64,000 nucleotides of DNA from Methanosarcina barkeri 3 (lineage in GTDB: Archaea > Halobacteriota > Methanosarcinia > Methanosarcinales > Methanosarcinaceae). Under the pieces are notes generated by a model that had not been told where the DNA came from, did not search any database, and worked only from the letters and a program-made list of their open reading frames with translations. Position 1 is the first letter of the stretch. Each line of letters opens with the position of its first letter. Location: contig NZ_CP009517.1 in assembly GCF_000970305.1 (NCBI RefSeq), forward strand, positions 2,790,001 through 2,854,000, in the 5' to 3' direction. Of this stretch, positions 26,266-34,753 are shown piece after piece. The translations under genes were made by a program, and so were the position numbers.

Positions 26266-26530
26266 TGTCAGAATGAGGTATTAGAGTGAGGTATTAGAGT
26301 GAGGTATTAGAGTGAGGTATTAGAGTGAGGTATTAGAGTGAGGTATTAGAGTGAGGTATTAGAGTGAGGCATTAGAGCGAGTTGTAGAACGAGGTATCAA
26401 AGTGAGGTATTAAAAGCAAGTTGTTAGAATGAGGTGTTAGAGCAAGTTGTTAGAATGAGGTATCAAAGTGAGGTATTAAAGCAAGTTGTTAGAATGAGGT
26501 ATTAAAGCAAGTTACTAAAATGAATGTTAG
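26266..26530. repeat. 13-bp tandem repeat (GAGGTATTAGAGT) with degenerate continuation
   Basis: About eight near-perfect copies to 26380, then looser GAGGTATCAAAGT and GCAAGTTGTTAGAAT variants to about 26530. It lies upstream of the mtaCB promoter and of the msr-type gene. Confidence 0.9.
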
Positions 26531-26966
26531 AGTGAAGCATTAGATACGTGAAAGAGAAACATATTAGAATTCTTTAAACAATGAGATTATTCAGATAAAG
26601 CCTATCAAAAATTTCAATGATCATACTGTCCTCTTTCAGCTTTACATAACTTGATTATTCTGCTATTTAAGATACTGACAACTTCAAAGTGTATCTAACG
26701 CTACTGTTTTTAGGATAATCAGGAATTATTTTAAGACTGCTTGAATTATATTGTTAAGACGCCTTCACGTTTAAAATTATTAATCCAAACTCTTTTATAT
26801 AAATGGATATATCGAATCTCAATGTATGGCACAAACGCTTCTTCCTATTCAGGTCGTACAAAGTCAGAATGAAACTCGAATTTATATCTGTCTTTGTGTG
26901 GAGATTTTAGTGTCACATGATACGTAGATTTCATATTAATATAAAAACGCGATAGAAGTGGTTTGA

Positions 26967-27821
26967 ATGCAACATGAGTTAATAGATGTAGTATTTCGTT
27001 CCCAGAAAAGAAGAGACCTCCTTTTACTCTTGGGAGAGAAACCAAGAACAATGGAAGAAATTAAGACCCTTCTTGATGTTTCTCCCACGGCTATCTTACC
27101 CCAGATCAAAAGGCTTACAGACAGTGACCTTGTAATTCAAAAAAATGGCAACTATGAATTGACAGATATAGGAGACCAGGTCTTTAAAAAAGTCCAATCC
27201 CTTGTCAATGTCCTTACTTTACTCGAACAAGACAATTACTGGATCGAACACGATCTCAGTGGAATTCCTAAATACCTCCTCGACAGAGTAGGAGACTTAA
27301 AGGACTGCAAGCTGGTTGAACCTGATCCTAGCCAGATATTTGAGCCGAGTACGGAACTTTTGAATTTCTTCTCCTCATCACGTTATCTGATGGTATTTTC
27401 GTCTTTCTACAGGCCTGAGTTCCTTCCACTTTACACCAGGCTTGGAAGACTGGAGTCAGATGTTACCCTTATTTTCACAGAGTCAGTACTCGAAAAAATT
27501 ATGCAGAATTATGAAAAGAAAGTAAGAAAACTTGCCACAATGCAAAATACCGAGCTTTTTGTCTGTAATGACGGGGTCAAGCTGGCTGAACTTATGGTCT
27601 CAGACCGTGGCATGATAATTTCTCTCTTTGACAACAACGGGAGATTTTATTATGAATACATGTCCTGCTCCGAACCTGAAGCCATAAACTGGGCAAAGGA
27701 ACTAATAGAGTTTTATAAATCCAGAGCCTGGAAAATCGAGAACGAACAATATATTGATAATTTTATTAGTACAGCCGAGAGCGAAGCTCTTCAGGAATCC
27801 ATGCTGTTCAGCCTTAACTGA
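26967..27821 (+). CDS. Msr-type transcription regulator (ArsR-like winged helix, DUF1724)
   Basis: 284 aa. The N-terminal winged helix (about residues 5-75: LIDVVFRSQKRRDLLLLLGE, TMEEIKTLLDVSPTAILPQI, LVIQKNGNYELTDIG) is joined to a DUF1724 C-terminal domain (about 120-260). Proteins of this family (MsrA-E in M. acetivorans) activate or repress particular methanol or methylsulfide methyltransferase operons, so the divergent mtaCB operon is the likely target. A TTAATATAAAAA box at about 26934-26945 lies 22-33 bases before the ATG, so the mRNA is almost leaderless. Effector unknown. Which Msr protein it corresponds to is not resolvable here. Confidence 0.88.
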   Translation: MQHELIDVVFRSQKRRDLLLLLGEKPRTMEEIKTLLDVSPTAILPQIKRLTDSDLVIQKNGNYELTDIGDQVFKKVQSLVNVLTLLEQDNYWIEHDLSGIPKYLLDRVGDLKDCKLVEPDPSQIFEPSTELLNFFSSSRYLMVFSSFYRPEFLPLYTRLGRLESDVTLIFTESVLEKIMQNYEKKVRKLATMQNTELFVCNDGVKLAELMVSDRGMIISLFDNNGRFYYEYMSCSEPEAINWAKELIEFYKSRAWKIENEQYIDNFISTAESEALQESMLFSLN

Positions 27822-27830
27822 TAAACAAAG

Positions 27831-27950
27831 CAACAGGTTTGCAAAGTAGTTTGTAAGGCAATTTGCAAAGCAGCTTGTAAGCCAGTAGTTTATAAAGCAA
27901 TTTGCAAAGTAGCCTGTAAGCCAGTTGATAAGACAGTTTGTAGAGGCATA
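27831..27950. repeat. Imperfect about 39-bp repeat between the two Msr-type genes
   Basis: CAATTTGCAAAG(C/T)AGC(T/C)TGTAAGCCAG units recur with a degenerate copy on either side. Confidence 0.7.
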
Positions 27951-28008
27951 AGTCTTCAGAATCAAACTCCAGAACCGCTTCAGAATTCCTTTTCGGAGGC
28001 TAAATTGA

Positions 28009-28800
28009 ATGAGTACAGAACTTCAGTTAATAGACACAATTTTTTTTTCGGATAAGAGGAAAAATTTGCTTTTACTCCTGAAGGATGGGCCAAAGACAAT
28101 TGAAGAAATTAAGAGGGGGCTTAAAGTTAGTTCTAGCCCCATAATGGCCCAGATCCGAATCCTGCTCAAAGAAGGAATGCTGGTGCAAAAGGGAGACAGT
28201 TATTGTCTCTCTGTAAAAGGAAAGCTTATTGTCCCAAAAATGGAACCTCTTCTTTCCACTTTCCAGGTCTTTGACGAAAACCATGACTATTGGGCAAGGC
28301 AGAACTTGCGGACTCTTCCTCCTCACTTGCTTGACCGAATTGGAGAACTTGGCAGTTGTAAGGAACTTTTACCTGAGAAAACCCATATTTTTGATTACCC
28401 TCCTGAAATTATGGACCCTCTTTACAAGTCCAGAACAGTGATGGAGATTTCTTCAATTTTCCGTCCTGGATATCCGAGTTTATATCTTGACCTTGCAAAA
28501 AGAGGGATTGAGGTTTCACTTGTTCTGGAAAGGCAAATCTATGAAAAACTGGTTTCCGATTACAGGGCAGATGTGGAAGATTTCTTGAATCTTAAAAATA
28601 CATGCCTTTTTGTATGCGACCAGAAAATTGAGCTTGCTTCCAGCATTGTTACAGATCGCTTTATCTCGCTGTCCATGATCTCTAAAGAAGGAAGATACTA
28701 TAACCATGAAATGATAAGTTTTGAGAAAAGCGCACTTGTATGGGGTCAAGAACTTATTAACTATTACAAAGATCTGTCCGAACAAATAACTCAAATTTAA
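28009..28800 (+). CDS. Second Msr-type transcription regulator (DUF1724)
   Basis: 263 aa. Same architecture as the gene upstream: winged helix (LIDTIFFSDKRKNLLLLLKD, TIEEIKRGLKVSSSPIMAQI) and DUF1724 sensor domain ending with GRYYNHEMISFEKSALVWGQ. The two proteins share organisation and many positions but have diverged, so this is an old tandem duplication. GGAGG lies 10 bases before the ATG. In M. acetivorans, pairs of Msr proteins act together on one mta operon; the pairing here next to mtaCB suggests the same. Confidence 0.88.
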   Translation: MSTELQLIDTIFFSDKRKNLLLLLKDGPKTIEEIKRGLKVSSSPIMAQIRILLKEGMLVQKGDSYCLSVKGKLIVPKMEPLLSTFQVFDENHDYWARQNLRTLPPHLLDRIGELGSCKELLPEKTHIFDYPPEIMDPLYKSRTVMEISSIFRPGYPSLYLDLAKRGIEVSLVLERQIYEKLVSDYRADVEDFLNLKNTCLFVCDQKIELASSIVTDRFISLSMISKEGRYYNHEMISFEKSALVWGQELINYYKDLSEQITQI

Positions 28801-28823
28801 CTTTTTAATTAAATTTAATTTCT

Positions 28824-29014
28824 GATCAGTTTAGTTTTTGATCAGTTTAGTTTTTGATCAGTTTAGTTTTTGATCAGTTTAGTTTTTGATCAGTTTAGTT
28901 TTTGATCAGTTTAGTTTTTGATCAGTTTAGTTTTTGATCAGTTTAGTTTTTGATCAGTTTAGTTTTTGATCAGTTTAGTTTTTGATCAGTTTAGTTTTTG
29001 ATCAGTTTAGTTTT
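28824..29014. repeat. 16-bp tandem repeat (GATCAGTTTAGTTTTT), about 12 copies
   Basis: Twelve nearly perfect head-to-tail copies, the most regular array of the window, between the second Msr gene and the DNA glycosylase. No spacers. Confidence 0.95.
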
Positions 29015-29078
29015 CAGTCAATTTAGTCATTTTCGTTCCCAAAGCTTGAAATAACCCAAGTTCCAGCTTACTTAAGCA

Positions 29079-29558
29079 ATGAAAAAGCAAGGTTTCCCAG
29101 CAGTCGTTGACGAAAATACTAAAATCCTGATTTTCGGGTCTCTTCCAGGAGATGTTTCTATCAGGAAACATCAATACTACGGTCACCCGGGCAACGATTT
29201 CTGGAGGCTGCTTGGCAATATTATCGGAGAAGACCTCCAGAACATGAGCTATCAAAATCGGCTTGAAACTCTGAAGCGCAATAAAATAGGACTCTGGGAT
29301 GTTTTCAAAGCCGGAAAAAGGAAAGGAAGCGAGGATACAAAAATAAAGGACGAAGAAATAAACCAATTTTCAGTACTGAAAGACATGGCTCCGAACCTGA
29401 AACTTGTCCTTTTTAACGGAAAAAAATCCGGAGAATACGAACCGATTATAAAAGCAATGGGATATGAAACAAAAGTCCTCCCCTCGTCAAGCGGAGCAAA
29501 TCGGCGATCTTCAAATAGTAGAAAATTAGAATGGGAAGCAGCTTTCAAGCGCTATTAG
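29079..29558 (+). CDS. Hypoxanthine-DNA glycosylase (uracil-DNA glycosylase superfamily, family 6)
   Basis: 159 aa. Excises deaminated adenine (hypoxanthine) from DNA; the family was defined from Methanosarcina barkeri. Motif 1 is LIFGSLPGDVSIRKHQYYGHP with an adjacent GNDFWRLL (residues about 17-45). Motif 2 is VLPSSSGANRR near the C-terminus, in place of the HPSP(L)S of other families. The enzyme lacks the Asn or Asp of family 1 motif 1, as expected for family 6. The start ATG has no good ribosome-binding site. The upstream 16-bp array separates it from the Msr genes. Confidence 0.9.
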   Translation: MKKQGFPAVVDENTKILIFGSLPGDVSIRKHQYYGHPGNDFWRLLGNIIGEDLQNMSYQNRLETLKRNKIGLWDVFKAGKRKGSEDTKIKDEEINQFSVLKDMAPNLKLVLFNGKKSGEYEPIIKAMGYETKVLPSSSGANRRSSNSRKLEWEAAFKRY

Positions 29559-29640
29559 GCCATTCTTGCTTAACTATCTCCCACTCTTTTGAATATTTTT
29601 TGTTAAAGAGTGAACTTTGAATAATTTCAGTTTTTTCAGG

Positions 29641-29820
29641 TTATTTGACTTCTATAGCCTGTATGGGGCAAACTTCCTCACAGGCTCCGCAGTCTACACA
29701 TTCTTCTTCGTCTACGACCGCACAACCTTCGTCCTCATCGATAATAATTGCTTCTACAGGACACTCTTCCACACAAGTCCCGCAGCCTGTACATTCTTCT
29801 TTCTTGACTTTTGCTGGCAT
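29641..29820 (-). CDS. 2[4Fe-4S] ferredoxin
   Basis: 59 aa. Two CxxCxxCxxxCP motifs: [12 protein letters not shown] at residues 10-21 and [12 protein letters not shown] at about 41-52. It begins MPAKVKKEE, very like the ferredoxin at 4302-4484 (MPATVNADE), and is equally acidic. A GGAG site lies 6-7 bases before the ATG. A low-potential electron carrier; likely a paralogue with a different partner or growth-condition role. Stands as a single gene, convergent with the glycosylase. Confidence 0.93.
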   Translation of the reverse strand: MPAKVKKEECTGCGTCVEECPVEAIIIDEDEGCAVVDEEECVDCGACEEVCPIQAIEVK

Positions 29821-30046
29821 CTTATTGCTCCTTTATTTTTCCAACATTTTTCATACTTTTTTTATGTATTCTATTCAGGTCAGTATTTTGAACCAGTGTT
29901 TTTAAAGCATATCCGAGATTTAGAATCTAAATTAGTCTGAAGCCCAGGTTACCCTGAACCTATTTTTAATTATGTCATTTTAAATATATAAATCTGAGCA
30001 TATCGTTTTCAACCATTTTCCAGGCAAAGTTATTTCTGTTCTTTTT

Positions 30047-32014
30047 TCACTTGCCAATAATTCGAGTTTTTTCCAGCCGATCCAGAATTTCAAGCAACTT
30101 CTTCTTGAGCCTGTTGGCTTCTCGAATCTGCCTGAGATAAGCCTCCCATTCTTCAGTCTTTCCAATAGATTCCAGTGTCTCCTTTATTTTTCGGAGGTAC
30201 AGTGATGCTTCTTCATATGAGCTTACTTTTGTTTTGGAGACCAAGTCTTCTGCAATGTTTTTCCAGATTCCGATCGCAACCTCAGGATATTTGTCCTTTA
30301 CAGCATTTGCAATTTCTTCTTCCAAGGTGAATCTTCTGGTTTTTTCAGCTTCGCCTTTGCCACTTTTAAGCTCTCCATACCAGTGAATTACCTCGTCAGC
30401 ATTATCTTCTTGAATAGCTATCTGTATCAACAGGTCAAGGACAGGAGGTTTAATCTTTTCTAACGATTCCGTATCCAGCAGCCCTGTTTTTGGAAGAATG
30501 CCAGGAAGGATTGAAAATTCTTCTGTAGTTTTGGGCTGATTGGCTGGCAACTTTCCACTTCTCAAATACTGGAGAGCAGCCTCTCGGATTTCCTTCCATT
30601 TTCCAATCTTTCTAGCGGCTTTTTGCATCCGAATATAGCTGGATAGTTGTGGAAACCTGAAAAACTCTTCAGTCTCAAGAGCAGCTACAAAAAGCCAGTT
30701 TTCCTCATTCTCTTTAACTTCAATAAGGATTTGCAAGAGCTCGTAGGCGGTACCAGGTTTATATTCCCTCAGTTTTTTGATTCCTCTATAAATCCATTCT
30801 TCTGCTCTCTTTTTTTGCCCGAAATCGAGCAGTTCTCTGACAAGCCTTGTATAATTACCTGTCCTTTCAGCTTCGAGTTCGGAGATCGGAATAATCTCTT
30901 CGGAAAGCCCGGCTTTTCTCAAGGCATCGATAAGCCTGTCAACAACATAATCTCGTTCCCAGGATGACTCGTACAGGATATCTGTTTCTGTTTCTGTTTC
31001 TGTTTCTGTTTCTGTTTCTGTCTCTTTTTTAATTTTCTGCAATCTGACTTTCAAGGCTTCTGCAAATAGCTTCCACTCTTCCTGAGTATGAGTTTCTCTC
31101 CAGATAGAAGGTTCATTAAGAATGCTATAATCATCTTTTAGCTCAAGTTCAAGGGCGTAAAGCATTTTCTCATGTGCAGAAAGAGAGGACTGAGATAAAG
31201 CTCTAAATACAACATCCATGCAGCCGGAAATTTGTGTTCCTACATCCCCTTCTTCATCATACTCCTCAATTTCTTTATACCTATCCATGAGCTCTTTTCC
31301 GATATCAAGTATCTCATCAGGATGACCTGAATCAAGGAGACTTTCCAGCCGAACCTGTACCTCTGAAAAATCAGGTATTTCTTCGCCTTCGTAACTCCAG
31401 AAATCAGGATGAGAGCTCTTCAATTCTCTCCAGAGCTCATCCAACTCGGAATAGATGCTCCCAATAATTCCTTCCGGATTTTTGATTGCAAGGTTCTGGC
31501 GGTCTCTCAGATACCTGCCAAGCATGTTATCTTTTTTCGCAAACGTTGTCAGTATCTCAATTAATTCCCGTTTTTCCAGTTTTTCCAGATACTCGCGGAG
31601 AACCTTTGAAGAATCTTCGGCCTCATAGGCTTCAGAAATTTCGGTTCCTACAAATCCTCTTCTGGATCTTTTAATAAGGATGTCTTCCTCAGGAACAACA
31701 GGTACATCTTCTCCCTGCTCAACACGGTCAAGATACTCAAGTACGGCTGCAACTCCGTGTTTACAGTCATGTCCGACAGGGCAGGTACAGACCGAACTTA
31801 GTTTTCCGTTTTTCAGGAAAACTTCTGTGAAATACTCTATTGTCCCCTCTACCCGAGCTACCAGACTACCTGAGTATGTGCATTTTATTTCTTTTACCCG
31901 CTCCTCTTCCTGGTATTTGATCCCCTTTGCAGTTGCTTTCCCTCCGGCCCAATCCTGGAGATCACTCCATTTAAGTTCCTTGAAGGTCCGGGTAGTTTTG
32001 CTTTCTTCTGGCAT
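30047..32014 (-). CDS. SWIM zinc-finger protein
   Basis: 655 aa from the start chosen here. The SWIM motif CTCPVGHDCKH (C-x-C-xn-C-x-H) is about 50 residues into the preferred frame. The long remainder is helical, rich in Glu/Lys and resembles the repeat architecture of bacterial and archaeal SWIM proteins of unknown function, with a Glu-Thr run of about six pairs coded by a CAGAAA repeat. An upstream Met (32098) opens the frame earlier, but TTTATATAAA at 32023-32034 is a good TATA box within that extension, so translation probably starts at MPEESKTTRTF (32014). DNA or protein binding via zinc is likely; cellular role unknown. Confidence 0.8.
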   Translation of the reverse strand: MPEESKTTRTFKELKWSDLQDWAGGKATAKGIKYQEEERVKEIKCTYSGSLVARVEGTIEYFTEVFLKNGKLSSVCTCPVGHDCKHGVAAVLEYLDRVEQGEDVPVVPEEDILIKRSRRGFVGTEISEAYEAEDSSKVLREYLEKLEKRELIEILTTFAKKDNMLGRYLRDRQNLAIKNPEGIIGSIYSELDELWRELKSSHPDFWSYEGEEIPDFSEVQVRLESLLDSGHPDEILDIGKELMDRYKEIEEYDEEGDVGTQISGCMDVVFRALSQSSLSAHEKMLYALELELKDDYSILNEPSIWRETHTQEEWKLFAEALKVRLQKIKKETETETETETETETDILYESSWERDYVVDRLIDALRKAGLSEEIIPISELEAERTGNYTRLVRELLDFGQKKRAEEWIYRGIKKLREYKPGTAYELLQILIEVKENEENWLFVAALETEEFFRFPQLSSYIRMQKAARKIGKWKEIREAALQYLRSGKLPANQPKTTEEFSILPGILPKTGLLDTESLEKIKPPVLDLLIQIAIQEDNADEVIHWYGELKSGKGEAEKTRRFTLEEEIANAVKDKYPEVAIGIWKNIAEDLVSKTKVSSYEEASLYLRKIKETLESIGKTEEWEAYLRQIREANRLKKKLLEILDRLEKTRIIGK

Positions 32015-32208
32015 ATATGAGTATTTATATAAAAGGGATATAAAAGTAAACGTATAGTCTCTATGATATAATTCAGTGTTTTGGAGATCCAATTGCAAGT
32101 CACATTGCTGAGGACGAAACCTTGTTCCGGATGTTAACTGCTTAGCTAGTGTAGAGTTGCTGAAACTAGACTTGAAATTAGAACGAAGTCAGAAACCTGA
32201 CTTAGTTT

Positions 32209-33294
32209 TCAACTCGCATTGGTTTTTTCCTTTGAGTTTTCCAGGAAAACATATATTATGCCACTATGAATTATAAAATATACTCCGGTTTCTGCATCAT
32301 AGATTACGCGTTCATTCATATCAACAGCAGCATCTACAAGCTCCTGGAGAGAAGATATCTCAACTCTAATAAGGAAATTTATATTTTCGGGAAGTTTACC
32401 TTTGCTGACAAGTTCCTTAAAAGGTAAACGTCTTTGTTCTATTTCCAACTTCTCGATATATGATGACTCAGTCTTTTTCATCTTTCTGCAGGAGAGAATA
32501 GTCCCTACAAGAACTATACTGAGCAGAAAAATAGGTAGTGGTTTTTTAATGCTTGACAGTGACGAGTCTTTCTGGACTCTAATCTTTTTATATAAAGCAG
32601 TACTTTCATTAAACTCCAGTTCTTCAGGCATCTGATAGTATGAAGAACCCATCACTAACGGTATAGCAAAATCTTTTGTGTTGTTGACATATTTTCCGTT
32701 AACTTGTCCTTCACAGTTGACACGAGTTATGATTTCTACTGTTGCCCCCTGTGGGTACTTGAGCTGGTCCTGCACACCTTTGACCATTGACTGTATTTCG
32801 GATACATTAATGGAAAATTTTTCGGTGATAGGCTCGTCATTTTCAATATCAACCGCTCTTTTAGACTTCAAAGGAAATTCTTTTTGCCAGAAGATTGTGT
32901 CTTCTTTTCCTTCTTCCTCAGCTACTTCTTTACTGGTTGCAACAATGACTGTCTCTCTTTTTACGCTGATATTAGCAGAATCCGTAGCTTTAAGGCGGTA
33001 TGTGAACGAAACATCAACAGTAGGGGATACTGCAAAAAAATACGCAGGCTTTCCCATTTCAAGTACAGTTCCGGTTGTATAAAGGGGATTAGACTTCGTT
33101 ACAGGCGCTGTATAAGTGTACGAGCCATACTGCGTATAGGAAGAAACTATTTTCTCCCTTTCTTCGTAAGCGTCCCCTGCATATGCTTCATAAGTCCAGA
33201 GCCCGGAAAAAATCATAATTACTCCGAATATAAGGATGAGTATTCGAAACCTATCAATTACTGAATTTTTAAGCTTAAGGAGTGCAATCTTCAG
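32209..33294 (-). CDS. DUF5305 membrane protein of the surface-fibre locus
   Basis: About 361 aa as extended. DUF5305 proteins occur beside SipW-type signal peptidases and TasA-like proteins in archaea. The first helix (RFRILILIFGVIMIFSGLWTYE) is needed as a membrane anchor, but the only canonical start (ATG 33216) cuts it in half. The frame stays open to a TAA at 33316, and a GGGGGT site (33306-33301) is followed by ATT (33297) and CTG (33294), the likely starts. The outer domain (to about residue 260) is beta-rich with a FWQKEFPL segment. A second helix (PLPIFLLSIVLVGTILS) precedes a cytoplasmic tail that may be a YjbH/peptidase-like assembly domain. Role inferred from context. Confidence 0.75.
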   Translation of the reverse strand: MKIALLKLKNSVIDRFRILILIFGVIMIFSGLWTYEAYAGDAYEEREKIVSSYTQYGSYTYTAPVTKSNPLYTTGTVLEMGKPAYFFAVSPTVDVSFTYRLKATDSANISVKRETVIVATSKEVAEEEGKEDTIFWQKEFPLKSKRAVDIENDEPITEKFSINVSEIQSMVKGVQDQLKYPQGATVEIITRVNCEGQVNGKYVNNTKDFAIPLVMGSSYYQMPEELEFNESTALYKKIRVQKDSSLSSIKKPLPIFLLSIVLVGTILSCRKMKKTESSYIEKLEIEQRRLPFKELVSKGKLPENINFLIRVEISSLQELVDAAVDMNERVIYDAETGVYFIIHSGIIYVFLENSKEKTNAS

Positions 33295-33416
33295 AATCTT
33301 ACCCCCATTTTTCCCTTATAGTGTAGTATTTGAACATTTAAATCTTTTGTTGAGTGTTGAGTGTTGGATGGTATCTATTACCTAGATAATTTATTGGTTG
33401 AAGGTAAAAAATAGAG

Positions 33417-33670
33417 AAACGATAGACATAGAGGTGATAAACATAAAGATGATAGACATAGAGGTGATAAACATAGAGATGATAGACATAGAGGTGATAG
33501 ACATAGAGATGATAGACATAGGAGTGATAAACATAGAGATGATAGACACATAGAGGTGATAAACATAGAGATGATAGACATAGGAGTGATAAACATAAGA
33601 TAGACATAGAGGCGATAAACATAAAAATGATAGACATAGGAGTGATAAACATAAAAATGATAGACATAGA
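33417..33670. repeat. Tandem repeat GATAGACATAGAGGTGATAAACATAGA, about 9-10 units
   Basis: Units of about 12 bp (GATAGACATAGA / GTGATAAACATA) alternate as 24-26 bp higher-order repeats between the DUF5305 gene and the signal peptidase 3' end. Open frames within it (VYHLYVYHLY patterns) are artefacts of the repeat. Confidence 0.9.
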
Positions 33671-33705
33671 GTTGGGTTTAGCCGCGGTTGGTTCTTCTCG
33701 TAAGT

Positions 33706-34737
33706 TTATCCCAGGTTGAGAGTCCTCTTACTCTGTGCAAGCAGCCAATGAATCAAGATCTTTTTTCTATGCGATCTAGCTCCCAATTTTCGGCACCAAA
33801 AGGGAGACAGAAGCAATGTAAAGGCTGATACATAAAGCAAGATACCGAAAGCAGTAGGGAGATAAGGACTTATTTCCGCAAGCTCAGTTATCCAGAAAAC
33901 CGGCAATATATAAGGTACTGTACTCAATTTTGCAGGGGTATTTCCAGGTGCAATAACCAGAGTTGAGTTGGCTGGAGGAATAACTCCGTACCAGTGCTCA
34001 ATAGCAAACTTTTGCTCCGGATTATCGGGTGTGAAAACATACACAGATGGTAGAATTCCAGAGTTTTCTACTTTGTACTCTTTCTCCAGGACTACAGGTC
34101 CATTTCCTTCCAGATTTTGCAAGAATATGCCTGTAAAAACAAACCCACTTATAAAAATAAGCGCAGCCAACCGTATTCCGTCGAGTACATAAGAAGTGCG
34201 CCTGGCAACTTTTTTCTGCTCTCGTTCGAATTTTCGAGCTCGAGCTGGAGAGCTGTACTTAAGAATATTCTTTGATTCATCGAGGATTATCAGGCCTGCA
34301 GGCAGAATAACAGTCAGGAAAAACAGATTCGTATTTTTGGAGGCTTCAGGCAAATGTCCGGCAAATGGAATAACAAAAGTCAGTTTTCCCACAACATCGG
34401 ATGCAGGGACTTTAAAGTCATCTATTTCCTCATTTGCATCCCCCTTCGTCTGGAAGACACGTTCTTTTCCTTCCTGTATATTTACAATCCTGTGCGTTAC
34501 AAGACTGTCAGCTTTCTCTCCAGTACCCCGGAAAACTACAACATCCCCTACCGTAAGTTCATCCGTACTGATCGATTTTGCAACTATCATATCTCCTGGC
34601 AGTACTAGCGGCGTCATACTCCCGCTCAGCACAATCAGGGCTTGCGATGAACCTGTAAAAAATGGAATTAAGGAATTGACAAGAAACACTGCAATCAGAA
34701 AGATAATTGTAGCCTGTATAATTTCTCTCTTCTTCAT
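33706..34737 (-). CDS. Signal peptidase I, S26B/SipW type, with large C-terminal extension
   Basis: 343 aa. The catalytic serine is in VLSGSMTPLVLPGDMIVAK (about residues 36-54); archaeal/eukaryal-type enzymes use His instead of Lys, here DSLVTHRIV. A GDANEEIDDFKVPASDVVGK segment completes the core. The N-terminal anchor helix precedes it, and residues about 130-330 add two or three more helices around a beta domain (NSGILPSVYVFTPDNPE). It likely cleaves the signals of the neighbouring TasA-like proteins. Start 16 bases after the second stop codon of the upstream gene, with GGGTGA as ribosome-binding site, so these genes are translated together. Confidence 0.88.
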   Translation of the reverse strand: MKKREIIQATIIFLIAVFLVNSLIPFFTGSSQALIVLSGSMTPLVLPGDMIVAKSISTDELTVGDVVVFRGTGEKADSLVTHRIVNIQEGKERVFQTKGDANEEIDDFKVPASDVVGKLTFVIPFAGHLPEASKNTNLFFLTVILPAGLIILDESKNILKYSSPARARKFEREQKKVARRTSYVLDGIRLAALIFISGFVFTGIFLQNLEGNGPVVLEKEYKVENSGILPSVYVFTPDNPEQKFAIEHWYGVIPPANSTLVIAPGNTPAKLSTVPYILPVFWITELAEISPYLPTAFGILLYVSAFTLLLSPFWCRKLGARSHRKKILIHWLLAQSKRTLNLG

Positions 34738-34753
34738 GTTTCATTTTCACCCG

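Noticed and set aside
28824-29014. CRISPR array
   Set aside because: The units follow head to tail with no unique spacers, and there is no leader or cas gene. The same is true of the arrays at 4153, 26266, 33417 and 51390.
33338-33667. ORF with repeated VYHLYVYHLY/SSLCLSPLCL peptides
   Set aside because: It is a translation of the 12/24-bp tandem repeat in several frames and lacks a ribosome-binding site.
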